Shown here: one piece after another, positions 44,623 to 55,125 of the stretch
Position numbering within the stretch: position 1 is the first letter of the stretch
Layout: every line of letters begins with the position of its first letter
Assembly: GCA_038373885.1 (NCBI GenBank)
Contig: JAWZYV010000102.1
Location: 186,001 to 250,000 of the forward strand
Reading direction: 5' to 3'
From: Cheiracanthium punctorium
Taxonomy: Eukaryota; Arthropoda; Arachnida; Araneae; Cheiracanthiidae
Length of the DNA stretch: 64,000 nt
Made by a program: the position numbers and the translations under genes
Notes under the pieces: model-generated
The model's database searches: none
What the model saw: the letters and a program-made list of their open reading frames with translations, nothing else
What the model was told of the DNA's origin: nothing

Positions 44623-44694
44623 CCTTCGACTCACTGAGCTGAGGGAACAGAAAAACTGATCTTTGTCAGTTCCCTCAGCTCAGTGAGTCGAAGG

Positions 44695-44747
44695 GCTTGT
44701 CTGACGAAGACCGAAAGAATGTTTTGGTCGAAACGATCGTCACATCT
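44695..44747 (+). ncRNA. Hammerhead-ribozyme-like motif, right arm
   Basis: CTGACGA at 44701-44707, stem II GACC (44709-44712) with GGTC (44726-44729), GAAA at 44730-44733, very short stem III ACG/CGT, GTC at 44739-44741 and ACA pairing with upstream TGT as stem I. These are the conserved core blocks in the right order and spacing for a minimal type I hammerhead. Confidence 0.45.
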
Positions 44748-44843
44748 TAAGTAACATTTTATGCATGCGTTTTTCCACAAAGTTTTTATTTATTTTATCA
44801 TTTAGCACCAATATTTTAAGTGTTTTTTCGTACATTAGACCTT

Positions 44844-45348
44844 GATTAAAGCTGCCTTAAAAATAGAATTTTGCCATTGCAGAGCTTTGTACTAGATAAA
44901 GGATTTTATAAAGAAATGACTGTAATTAAAAAATAAATTTAAAAAATAATAACTTTTCTTATTAAGGCAGTATTTTTTAAGGTGCAATATACTTAATACA
45001 AGAAGAAGTAAAAAATATGTAAATGCGAATAAAATATTTGGAGTTTGCCGTTGGTTTAACATTAGCGCGTCTTCAACGTGGTCAGTAATGTACCCTCTCA
45101 AGAATCATTGACCTTTAAGAATTATATTATTATTTTTTTTTATTCTTCAATATATATATTATCTATTTTATTCTTCAATATATATTATATTATCAAACTA
45201 TTAAACCTGTATGAAAAATCGGATAAATAAATGAATTGGTTTTGCCAAATACTAGCCCTCAGAAGTAGGCAAAAAATGTCACCTTCACAAAGAGTTCAGA
45301 CAGTTGCATAAGATGAGTTTGTGAGAGGGGGTGAAGTTGTTAACAAGT
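44844..45348. other. No gene seen; AT-rich
   Basis: TA-rich repeats lie near 45121-45195. Confidence 0.4.
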
Positions 45349-45356
45349 CTACTCAC

Positions 45357-45529
45357 CAGGGGCGTAGCCAAGGGGGGGGGTTAGGGGGGTCATACCCCCC
45401 CATGAGGAATTTTTTGCCATACGAAACGTATATTCTCCACTCCCTTATCGCACACATGTATGCATATATGTGAGTTGCAGTAGTCGTAACCCCCCCCCCC
45501 CCCATGAAAAATTTCTGGCTACGCCCCTG
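45357..45529. mobile_element. hAT MITE, CAGGGGCGTAGCCA family, second copy
   Basis: CAGGGGCGTAGCCAAGG and inverted CAGGGGCGTAGCCAGAAA lie between perfect CTACTCAC duplications (45349-45356, 45530-45537). The interior is the inverse of the 20.1-kb copy. Confidence 0.93.
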
Positions 45530-45789
45530 CTACTCACAGTAATAAAATGTGAGTAGACTTGTTAACAAAAACATGAAACAAGTAATAGTACTTGCGATCA
45601 GGTTGAAATTAGATCAAGGTAAAAAACAAGCTATATTAAACAGCAAAAACAACAAGGATTCTTGTTTTTAGATAAAATTTGCGTATGCAAAAGTTTACAC
45701 AGTTTAATAAATAAAAAAAAAAATAAAAAAACATTTCGAATGAATATAGTTAGATGGTAGTAGTAATGAGCCAGTCCTACTACTTACCA

Positions 45790-45835
45790 CCTGAAATAAG
45801 GTGGTTTCACGGCGCAAGCATCGTACGTCAAAGGG
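45790..45835. mobile_element. piggyBac-like MITE terminal fragment
   Basis: GGTTTCACGGCGCAAGC and GTCAAAGGG before TTAA (45836-45839) match the right end of the 16.6-kb copy. The left part is missing. Confidence 0.5.
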
Positions 45836-45839
45836 TTAA

Positions 45840-46655
45840 AATGCGAAGTGATAAAATACATTTTTGCTATTGTATTTAGTTCTGGAACTAGAGATGCGTT
45901 CCATAAAATCAATCAAGTTTTGTCCAAAATTGTTTTGAGTTTCGCTTATTTTATAAAAGAGTGTGTAGTGTTCTTATTCTTAATGGAAAACATCACGCAA
46001 CTGGCTTTGTGACTGTTTACTAAAAATGAACTTCCGGGTGGTACATGCACACACACACTTTTTTGTAAAAGCAAGTGCTTTGAATGCATAAACTGTAAGG
46101 ATTTCTTGTAGCTCTCTTTGTCTTATTTTGCATCTAATTTCAGGAATGTTGGTCGCTACGAACGAAATGGCCAGTAAAGTAAGTGTGCCAAAGTACATTT
46201 CGCACTTTGACAGACGACCCTATAAATTTGAATCCTTACTCATGATATTTATGTAATCATGTTACTTAAACATTAAATTATATTATACAAGTTTGATGAT
46301 GGAGTGCAAGAAATTATTTTCTTTCGTAATTTCTGCACGTCCCCTAAAAAGCGACCATTCGACGTGATTTTTTCCCTTTGAGAGCCATTGAAAAGTGGTT
46401 TAAACTCAACATATATATTTATCTTCATGTCCTTGAGGCTTTTTTTTTTACCATAAAAGGCGGAAAATTTGTACATCACCTCATGAAAATATGGGGCGCA
46501 TTTTACTAATTGGAATTTTTTTTTTTTTTTTTTTTGCATTGGGGGGGGGGGTTGTATAAAAATTTAAAAAGTGTAGCTTTCTGAAAATTTACGCGATAAT
46601 TTTTTTCTAAAAGTTGTCTTTCTTAGTAACTTATTTTGAATATTTTTTCAATTTC
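45840..46655. other. No gene seen
   Basis: AT-rich; a poly-T run and a G10 run lie near 46515-46550. Confidence 0.4.
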
Positions 46656-46659
46656 GATT

Positions 46660-46735
46660 GCTCACCTATCTCTAATAGAAAAAGAATTGAAGCTTGTTTC
46701 CACCTTTCGGAGACACCCACCTGTATAATTCTATT
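46660..46735 (+). repeat. Mariner-like terminal fragment
   Basis: ATCTCTAATAGAAAAAGAAT through GGAGACACCCACCTGTATA resembles 19.56-19.62 kb. Confidence 0.4.
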
Positions 46736-46942
46736 ATATAATTTTTTAAAAAAAGATTTGTCAGTTATTATTTTATTATCTTTATAAGAAATTCTTCTAA
46801 ATAAATTTCTTCGGCAAGTGCCCGTCCGTTGGAGGGGGGAAAAATCTTAAGTAAAATTTTTAATGAAAGCAAAAATCAGCGTTTTTAGGACTGCACATAA
46901 TAAATAAATAGAAAAAGCATAAAAAATATTTATATTATCAGC

Positions 46943-47364
46943 CAGGGCCAGAAAAATCTATTGCACGACATTCCCTGGGCATGCAAAATTTTCAGCCGGC
47001 CATGTGTTTCTTTTTTCCGTTTGCCCGACTGGTCATGTAAAGAAATCGACTGTAAAAAATTCATAAATTATTTTTTTTTTTAAATATGTATATATTTTTA
47101 AATGCCATCAATTTTTCAAGTTTTGGTATGGAAAAAATAAATGTCCATTTCTATTTCTGGGATTTTATCAATGTCCAAGTGGCAGTCTCATTTCAATACC
47201 TTAACAGTAGTGTAAACAGAATACAGAACCCTTACAATAATGGGAAAAGATAAAAACCCCACATTCACGTGTAGTTTTTTGTGCAAGTAAATATTGGGTT
47301 CGGGTATTATTTTAGGTTACATGCCCGGCTGGGCATGTAAATTTTTGGAGATTTTTTGCCCCTG
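46943..47364. mobile_element. hAT element (CAGGG-CA-AAAAATC ends)
   Basis: Left CAGGGCCAGAAAAATC, right inverted CAGGGGCAAAAAATC. The flanks TTATCAGC and TCATCAAC agree at 6 of 8 positions. GGGCATG and GCCGGCCATG motifs repeat inverted inside. Confidence 0.75.
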
Positions 47365-47372
47365 TCATCAAC

Positions 47373-47855
47373 GAAATTTCAGAAATCTCACACAAAAATT
47401 TTGGATGCGTGAGAAATTCCTACTCATTTTCCCCCCTAAAACTTCGCATAGTATTCGTTGAACCGTTTTTCCTCCTTCAATTTTTTTTCAGTATATTCTT
47501 TGCATTGCATAAATATTTTATATATAAAATGCCAATAATAACCACTTCTGACTCTCAATAACGTATTATTTAATCGCATTCCCACTATATCATCAATATT
47601 TTTGTTCAACATTCTCCGCGAAGGCTTGCTCACTAGAAACACTGGTTCCCTTAAAAAAGTCCTTCGCCCAAGGTACCGCTCCTGTGGCACCCCCTCGTGT
47701 AGGCCTATCATGCTCATAAGAGACAAACAAACATAGAGAGGCTGCAATTGTTGGTCTCTATATCGAAAGGACACCCAAAAGATTAGCATCCCACGAGGTT
47801 TTCCTTATTTGTGAGCACACTTCAAAGCCAGAACGGCCCATAGATCTTTCTATAG
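47373..47855. other. Unassigned; 117-codon minus frame
   Basis: A minus frame at 47789-47436 is open for 117 codons and ends KRFNEYYAKF. It has no motif I know and no good splice or start context, so I leave it as chance or a decayed fragment. Confidence 0.3.
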
Positions 47856-47865
47856 AATTCTGTGG

Positions 47866-48020
47866 AGCGGCCCTGGGGTACGTGACGCCCCACTACAAAC
47901 GTAAAAATGCCCCTCCCCCCTTTTTATGCTCCAGATCAAGTATTCCTCAGTTTTTGAGTTCGAAATAGCGCCCCTACGAAGATAACGCCCCGAAGTGATG
48001 CTTAACTTGCTTATCGTGTC
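47866..48020 (+). repeat. Dispersed repeat R3, second-half copy
   Basis: GGAGCGGCCCTGGGGTACG, then CAGTTTTTGAGTTCGAAAT and CGTGTCGGGCTGCCCCTG match 30.53-30.65 and 49.42-49.57 kb. Confidence 0.7.
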
Positions 48021-49287
48021 GGGCTGCCCCTGCTTCAAAGCTCTCCTTTGAAAAAGCAAATGCATGTCATGACATATGGCCCACGCACAAAATAAAAATG
48101 ACAACGTTACAAACTAAAAAAAATGTTTCTTAGCGTGTATTTCACACCGAGATAATTTTCATAAAAATAGTGTACATGTCTCTGCCGAGGCGCAGCGTCG
48201 GGGGGGGGGGGCGACCAAGCTTTGTTTCGGAATTTTTTTTTATTTAAAACATTGCTTCGGATTTTAATAGAAACTTCAATTTTGAACTCAATATATGGCC
48301 CCATCCTCCATTAAAAATAAAACAAAAGTCGATCAAGCTGCGTTTGTATGTTTAATAGCATTTTCTGAATGTCTCGTAGGTCTCTCATAATTTACGGTTT
48401 ATAAAGCGTCTAAAAATGTATACACACGCACGCAAAAAATAAAAAAAAATCAGATTCTCAAATCTATTGAATAAAATGACTGTAAAACACATTCTCAAAT
48501 CACACTCACACTGAAGAATTCTGTACATTCCACAGTTATCAATTTTGTAAAGCGAAAATGTCGTGCATCGCTTTATATTCGATCCATGTTGACTTGTTGG
48601 ACCTTGATCACGAAAGTTTCTTTTACGTTAACCCAGAGCTAGAAGTAGCTTTTCAATGATGGTTCTTTCCATTGATTTCTTTCGTTGGAAACCGCTACTG
48701 TAAATGATTGTCCTATCTTATATTTCCACCTTTGTTTCTCTCTGTAAAATCAAACAAGAAAATAAATTCAAAAATTGCTTTCCTATATTATATTTCTGTT
48801 TGGCTTTCATATTTTTTTTATAGGTTCTCTTTCCATTTCACTTTTTCTTATGTATGCATTTCTTCATTTAGCCAGTGATGCTAGATTGGGGATTCAGCCC
48901 CCCCACCCCGCCCCCGCCCAGATTTAGGAAGATTTTTACCTTTCAGGAAGATACGCTTACAGCTATCGGACATAATATCGAACTGTAAAACAATTCTTTA
49001 AAAAGAATTCATTCTTTACATTAAAAGTTAAAGATTACAATTATTTTACTTTAAAAATATTTCTAATAAAATTGGAAATATTTCTAATAAAGTATTTCTA
49101 ATAATTTGGAGTGTCTTTGATTCGTAATCATTTGGTGCGGAATTCCATAGGCATTTGATGAGTGTTCCATTACCTTAAAAGTTTAGGAACCCCAGGTGAA
49201 GTGAAACTGCCCGAAAAAAAATCCATTTAGAAAAACATTGCAGAACGCTGTGATTTTAAGATATTTTCCAGGGAGTTTTATAATTCA
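48021..49287. other. No gene seen; G- and C-rich homopolymers
   Basis: G12 near 48199 and a C-rich run near 48898-48918; a short direct repeat ATTTCTAATAA lies near 49070-49100. No feature can be supported. Confidence 0.4.
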
Positions 49288-49580
49288 CTAGCCGCCTCCG
49301 GCGACCAGTTGGTTCGCCATCTTAATAAATCTTGGAGAGAATCCTGTTACACACCGGCTTCTTTGGCACTGAAATCTCTCAGATTCTGAATGGAACTTAA
49401 AATTAAGATGGTTACAAACAGGAGCGACCCTAGGTTAAGTGGCGCGCCCTGCTAATGTAAAAAAACGATGCCCCCTTTTATGCTCTACTTAGTTTTTGAG
49501 TTCGAATTGAAGCCCCTCGAAGCCCTCGCCCCGATGCGATGCTTACCGTGTTGGGCTGCCCCTGGTTACAAAATTAAGAT
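49288..49580 (+). repeat. Dispersed repeat R3, full copy
   Basis: ACTAGCCGCCTCCGGCGACC, GGTTCGCCATCTTAATAAAT, GATTCTGAATGGAACTTAAA, GGAGCGACCCTAGGTTAAG and TGTTGGGCTGCCCCTGG: the same order as at 30.4 kb. Confidence 0.78.
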
Positions 49581-49879
49581 GGTTAAATGATAAAAACCTA
49601 AAAAATATTTTCGCATTATATAAATTCTGAAGAGCTTCTGGATATATTGGTCTTCAAAAAACGGAAAGGAGTAAAAAAAAAAAGTAAGAAAATCTGAAAA
49701 ACTTTCAGATTTTAAAAACGCACTAAAGTGCTATATATTAAAAGCGTATTATAATTCACACGGGTCTTCCCAATTTTCTCACCTTATTCCATTAAGTTGG
49801 AAAGTAAATCATTATTTTTGAGTGTAATTCAGTTAAAATTGATATTTCTAGCATCCTTTTTCTGCATGTGTAGCAGACG

Positions 49880-50450
49880 ATAAATTGCGCCAAGCGCTAG
49901 AATCACATCTATTCAAAATCGCATATGAACCATTTTACTTTCCGCAAAATTAAAAAGTTGCGCGTTTTAGTCTCGGAAAATTGCCAAATCCTATTTTTCT
50001 TTTGGGTATAAAACATTTCATTCCTGCTCTGATTTACCATGCACACGATGTTTTAATTAAAAAATACCTTACAAATAATCAAAAAGTAAATCGTCCTTCT
50101 TTTATTTTTACTTCAAGAGTCTGAATCTTTTAATAAACTTGCCAAATATGACAACCTAGATATGCTTAATTCCCCCTTGTTCCACTGCGGGGTTATAATT
50201 GCGAAATGGAGGAGATAAAAAAATGAGCCTTTTGCGGCTCGCTTTTTATCGATATCTCCTAAAATAATTCGAATTTCGAAAAACTCGCTTCGAGGTAAGT
50301 CGATACCAGTCCTGGTGAATTTCCATACAAAATTTGGTAGGTCTGCTATCACCCTTCTCTTAGCTACTCGAGACACAGACAAACTAACTAAATAACCAGC
50401 CAACTAACTTATGTTTTACATTCCGTTTTATTTATATAGATTTAGATTTA
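49880..50450 (+). repeat. Dispersed repeat, copy C (relative of 13.6 and 11.6 kb)
   Basis: TTGCGCCAAGCGCTAGAATC, TTCCTGCTCTGATTTACCAT, GGGGTTATAATTGCGAAATG, AATTCGAATTTCGAAAAACT and a tail with ACAGACAAACTAAC then TTTATTTATATAGATT. It links the copies at 11.6 and 13.6 kb into one family. Confidence 0.75.
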
Positions 50451-50676
50451 CCGTTTCGAAGATTGCAAATTGCAGCTTGGGAAGATACAATTAGAATGTT
50501 TTTGAGTCCCTGACGAAACTGTATCAATTTTTAAAACTGTTAAAAAGATACATCAATGAGCTTGAGAACAGTGAAATTGCTTAACCGTTGCGTGGTTTTA
50601 AAAGTTCACATAAACTGTATCTCGATTTCTGGAACCCTTAAACGATCCTTATTAAGTCTGTCATGATGAGGAATGC

Positions 50677-50679
<3 letters not shown>

Positions 50680-50708
<29 letters not shown>
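50680..50708 (+). repeat. Poly-A tract
   Basis: About 29 A. Borders the left side of the dispersed repeat, as a shorter A-rich run does at 6.82 kb. Confidence 0.85.
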
Positions 50709-50716
<8 letters not shown>

Positions 50717-51352
50717 GACTCCACTGGACTTTCCGAACACTTACGATTAAGATCATTACCAAGCATTTAAATCAATTTTAATCGATGAATAATTCAAACA
50801 TATATACCAAATGGAAGCTCAATCGAATGTACCGTTGAAACGCTCGCGCACTTTCAAAAATTTCTCCCCATATGCCATAATGTAAAAGAAATCTTTATCG
50901 TATCCCTGTACGAAAACTATAAGTCCTATATACATCAAAATCAATACCGGTCTTATGATGATGGTTTATAACATATATATTCAATTTGAGCGCAATCGAA
51001 TGTATCGTTTAAACGCTAGCGCACTTTCAAGAATTTTCCCCCATAGGCCACAATACAAAAGAAATCTTTGTCGTAGCCCTGTAGGAAAACTATAAGTCTT
51101 TTACACACCGAAATCAATACCGGTCTCGCGACGGTGGTTTATAACATATATGCCCAATCTGAGCTCAATCGAACGCCCCGTTTAGGAGCTATCATGTTCA
51201 CTCACATACACACTAACATACATACATACATCTCGTAAAAAAAGCATAAATGAATTCAGAAGACCTCAAAACGTGTCAATACACCAAAATCTCGAAGTCG
51301 AATTTTTTCATGATTACAATACTTTCCTTACATGGTACATGTTCGGAAAGTA
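50709..51352. repeat. 640-bp dispersed repeat, copy 2
   Basis: Matches 6841-7493 throughout, with the same three sub-repeats and the inverted ACTTTCCGAACA/TGTTCGGAAAGT ends. Confidence 0.78.
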
Positions 51353-51993
51353 AAAAGAAGAAAAAGAAATAAAAAACCTTAACTTTGCATTATTATTTCG
51401 AAAATTATGTCTAGTCCATACTCACTGAAAGAGTTTCGTCACGTGTTTAAAATGCAATCACCGTTCCTTCCTACTTCCTTATTGATAAACAGTGTTATCA
51501 TTTAAGATCTGATGATAACACTGGACACTCAATTTTTGCTTTTTAAGTTTTTTCCAATGGGGAAGATTTATTTCTCTCTCGGTGTATATATGTTGTTAGA
51601 ATTTTCGGGGCAACCCGCTGTTCTGGGGCTTAAAATAGTTCAAAATGCGTATTCTACGCTTCAAATAGTTAAATTTTACTTTTTGTTGCATCAAAATCGG
51701 TCAACTAGAACCGGAGATACGGAGGTTTTGGTTTCCCCATTGTTTTCCTATGGCGGTTTTAGAAATTTCGAAAAATATTAGTCGTAGGCCTTCGGTAACT
51801 TCACTTTTGGGGATCTATTTTTGGCGCCAAATTTGGCGATATTTCGCCAAAAGGCGCAAAGCTTGGCAACATTTTGGTCCTTTTTTCGCGATTTCCAATA
51901 TGGCGCTTGTAAAGTTGCTTTTTCAGCATTAAAATTACATAATAAGCTTAATATTTCTCTTCTATGACGTAATCAAAATTCCCGTTTTATGTG

Positions 51994-52027
51994 GAATCTT
52001 CGAGAAATAGACGCTTCTGGAAGCTTC
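51994..52027 (+). promoter_or_regulatory. Two perfect heat-shock elements
   Basis: GAAtcTTCgaGAA at 51994-52006 and TTCtgGAAgcTTC at 52015-52027. Each has three inverted GAA/TTC units in exact 5-bp phase, the binding site of an HSF trimer. They lie 50-85 bp upstream of the predicted start site. Confidence 0.75.
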
Positions 52028-52046
52028 TTGTAGCTTCTGCTTCGCC

Positions 52047-52084
52047 TTTAAATACAAGCATGTTAGAGGCCCCAGTTCAGTGTG
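52047..52084 (+). promoter_or_regulatory. Core promoter: TATA plus TCAGT initiator
   Basis: TTTAAATA at 52047-52054 and TCAGTG with A at 52079, 31 bp apart, the normal spacing. TCAGT is the arthropod initiator consensus. Confidence 0.65.
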
Positions 52085-52408
52085 AGTTGAGCTCCCGTAG
52101 TGTGTGAATCGAGCGTCCGAGGAGTACGGCGTTTGCTCTGTGAAAGAAGCGATGTTTCCGCGTGCGTTTTTGAAGCTTTGTTCTTAGGTGCTGTGTGTAA
52201 ATTCTTCATTGCTGAGTCTTGAGGGAGTGTTAGTGTTATCCCTCGTATATTTCCACTGAATTTTACCTGTGGAAGTGCTTTATTTTGTGTGAGAACTGCA
52301 GCATTTGTGAAAGCTTCGGTACTGAGTGGACTGTTATAAACGAGCTGTGCCTGTGCCGTAGTGCCTGTCAATTTTGTATAGCTGATTTTTCGCCGAAGTT
52401 CTAGAAGC

Positions 52409-52414
52409 AATAAA
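52409..52414 (+). terminator. AATAAA polyadenylation signal
   Basis: Followed within 10-30 bp by GTTTGTATTCC and TGACAAGTG, consistent with cleavage near 52430. Confidence 0.55.
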
Positions 52415-52530
52415 GTTTGTATTCCATCCTGACAAGTGACTTTTTAATAGAACTTTCTTACACCAACTGGACTTTAGAACGACGAACCCAGGAAACAAAC
52501 GGAGTATTCTGCAACAATATAATATATGTA

Positions 52531-52969
52531 CAGGGTGATCCTAAACTATATATCAAAAATGTAGAGGGGAGGTAGAGGACACCAAGACGGTTCAGAATCG
52601 CACAGCAATATGAAGTCGGAAATGTTGTCTTCATGTACCTGTTAATAATCACTTTGGTAGAAGTGTTTTGTCTAAATTCTTAATCAAGTTTCATAAACAA
52701 TGAGCTTTTCTCCGAGAGTTTCATCAATGAAACGAAATAGAGTTTATAAACTATCAGTTTTAGTTAAGTGCTTTCTGTAAGAAATGCGTTCGGTTTTGAC
52801 AAACGATGCTCGAAAAGTTCTCTGTTCCTCCAACACTCCTTCCAAAGTGATTATTAACAGAGATACATGAAAACTACGTCTTCGACCCCACATTGCTATG
52901 TCGTTCTGAACTGTCTTGGTCCCCTCTAACACCCTTTACATTTTTGACGTATAGTTTAGGACCACCCTA
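52531..52969. mobile_element. Mariner-type MITE, second copy
   Basis: CAGGGTGATCCTAAACTATA on the left and inverted AGGGTGGTCCTAAACTATA on the right, in TA-rich flanks. ACCAAGACGGTTCAGAATCG matches the 5.6-kb copy. Confidence 0.78.
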
Positions 52970-52977
52970 TATATATA

Positions 52978-53291
52978 CAGGGTGCCCTATAACTATTGGT
53001 ACAAAATTTACGGAGAGGTAGGACACATCATAAGGAATGACAATCACAGAGCAATGAGGGGTCGGAAACATCGTCTTCGTGTAGCTGTTAATAATCACTT
53101 TGGAACAAGCCCATTGTTTATAAAATTTGGTTAAAAAAATCAGACGAACGCTTCAACACTTTTCCCATAGTGATTGTTAACAGGTAAGTGAAAATGGCGG
53201 TTTTGACCCCGCATAGCTGTATGATTCTGATTTCTTATTATGTGCCCAATCTCCCCCTTACATTTTAAATCAACAGTTATGCGACACTTTG
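52978..53291. mobile_element. Mariner-type MITE, third copy
   Basis: CAGGGTGCCCTATAACTATT on the left and inverted AAAGTGTCGCATAACTGTTG on the right. Its interior CTGTTAATAATCACTTTGG is shared with the preceding copy. The two elements lie nearly back to back. Confidence 0.65.
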
Positions 53292-53509
53292 CATATAAGT
53301 ATATTTCACCTTTATTTTTTACCTGTCCAAAGACTAGCTTAAATTAAGCAGATATATCAAAAAGTTGCATTTTAAATGGAAACGAATTTAATCATAAAAT
53401 TAAAAAAATCATTTTAAAGTCAAATAAAGCGTTACACATGTTTCAACTGACCTTAAATCTGAGGGACGTGGCGACTGTTCTAACAATGAAGTATTATTCT
53501 TTGAAACTT

Positions 53510-54064
53510 GTTTAAGTGTAGGAGACAATTTCCAACACTGTTAGACTGTTGCAACTTTTTTTGTGAGGAAGAACAGACATGGAGACGCACATTGTTACAC
53601 CTTAATCCTGCGATAATTTTATTTTTGAAAAACATAATTTAATCTAAATTTTTTAAATTATCATTTCTTACAGAAAATGTTGAAAATATTCCCCACCATT
53701 TTGAATGCAAACGTGAACACGTCGAACCAAGTTTTCTGACACTCTTCTCAACATTGTTGGTGTTTATCGACGAGATTTCTGCAGTTATGGTTTCTTTCTC
53801 GTTCATCGATGTTTGCAGAACTTGTATGGAAAATCAATTTTTTTTTTTTATGTTTGCATTCAAAATGGTGGCAAGGATTTTTAACATTTCCTGTAAGGAA
53901 TGATAATGTAACAAAAATTTGGATAAAATTATGTTTTTCAAAAGTAAAATGATCACAGAGTTAAGGAACATTGTGCGTCTCCATTTCTATTTTACCTCAT
54001 AAATAAAGTTGTAACAGTCCAACAGCGTTGGAAATTGTCTCCAACACTTAAACAAATTTTAAAC
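53510..54064. mobile_element. Foldback of two mariner-type 3' ends
   Basis: Arms of about 200 bp (53514-53715 and 53856-54062) are inverted copies with roughly 85% identity: GTTTAAGTGTAGGAGACAAT on the left, inverted GTTTAAGTGTTGGAGACAAT on the right. Each arm encodes the last residues of a mariner-type transposase reading outward: minus strand VCIQNGGEYFQHFL then stop, plus strand VCIQNGGKDF then stop. Two 3' halves are therefore joined head to head. Confidence 0.65.
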
Positions 54065-54868
54065 TATATTTCAGTGTTAGAATAGGTGCCACATCCGCCA
54101 GATTTAAAGGTTATAAGAAAAACCATCTGGTATTCTTTTAAATTGATCACTCTGCATTTCACACCAACCAACCTGAAATCGGAATTTATTCTTGGAGAAC
54201 CCTTGTGCCGTTCGAAATGTTTATATAGTATAAAGTTATTAAGTAAAAAATACAACCAGTCCAACCATTTATGCTAAGCGTCATACCTTTCCCCAACGCA
54301 ATTGTATGGATTGAGATGCCATTGAACACGATATCATGTAACATGTGGTACACATCAGAGGTCGCATTGATGTCTGATTGCTGCCATTAATGCCATTGAT
54401 TGCAGATGTGCAGCCGATTGTGATACTTTACATTCAATGGCTTTGAAACGGTATTTTTCAGCAGAACAACACAAAATAGGCATTCATCAGCACAGAATCA
54501 TTACAGCATATCTAGTTCAATATGGCAATTTAAAATCGAATATTCAAAGTGATAAGACGAAGTTCTGTATAATAATTCTGTATTATAAAGTTCTGTATAA
54601 TAAACAAACTTCCTTTTACTGATAACTTTTGAGGAATTTTTTTTTTTTTTTTTGAAGGGGGGGGGCTGGAATTTAATGTTTAAAATAACGATTTTGGTGA
54701 TCTGAAGAAATTGCTAATTGCAGCACGAACCGTTACAGTTTCAGTTTAATTTATGTAACAGAGTACGTTACTTATGGTTTATTTACCAATAAAGAACTTT
54801 CCTATTTATATTTCATCTGACGGTGTTCTAATCAATTTGCCTTCAGGATTGTCACTGGAAATCATCAT
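54065..54868. other. No gene seen
   Basis: AT-rich; a poly-T run and a G8 run lie near 54639-54665. Confidence 0.4.
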
Positions 54869-55125
54869 GGCCGAGTGGATAAGACACTCGAAATGATAGA
54901 CGGCTAAAGTGTGAAGGTTCAGCGTTCTGGCCTGTCGCTCAACAATCGATCTAACTGGCCAGCCAAAAACTGGCCTAGACCAAAACTGGCTTTGGTCGCT
55001 TTTCTCCAGGTGTTAAATGAAAACCTTTTAAAAAATCCTCTGACCTAGGCACCCCCCATCCTTGGCAGATAGCCCTGGCTTAGCTTTGCTATAACACATC
55101 AAACATAGCATAGCCAGTTCTTTCC
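54869..55125 (+). mobile_element. tRNA-derived SINE (GAGTGGATAAGAC family), old copy
   Basis: CATGGCCGAGTGGATAAGAC carries a box A-like sequence; box B is degraded (GGTTCAGCGTTCTGGCC). The body (CTCCAGGTGTTAAATGAAAA, TTGCTATAACACA) parallels the better copy at 60.97 kb. Confidence 0.65.

Larger units (their letters stand above)
44516..44829. mobile_element. Foldback insertion, Penelope-like, with 14-bp duplication
   Basis: GTACATTAGACCTT at 44502-44515 and 44830-44843 flanks an insert whose halves are inverted copies of each other over about 125 bp (ATAAAAACTTTGTG near the outside, GAGCTGAGGGAAC near the centre, 20-nt loop). Each arm carries a hammerhead-like core. Inverted pseudo-LTRs, variable target duplications and hammerheads are known traits of Penelope-like elements, so a heavily truncated Penelope-like element is the best guess. 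Confidence 0.6.
51490..52462 (+). mobile_element. LTR-like block (solo LTR candidate) with heat-shock elements
   Basis: In order: a short palindrome AGTGTTATCA/TGATAACACT (51491-51522), TTTGGCGCCAAA, two heat-shock elements, TATA, TCAGT initiator, about 330 bp of transcribed-like sequence, AATAAA at 52409-52414 and a GT-rich stretch. A promoter and a poly-A signal so close together is the U3-R-U5 layout of an LTR. The 115-codon minus frame (52410-52063) is a shadow. LTR ends and target duplication were not resolved. A short non-coding RNA gene is the alternative. Confidence 0.45.

Noticed and set aside
47436..47789. 117-codon minus frame as a gene
   Set aside because: No family, no start or splice support; reading quality drops sharply upstream.
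52063..52410. 115-codon minus-strand frame
   Set aside because: Antisense to a block with promoter and AATAAA on the plus strand; composition explains it.
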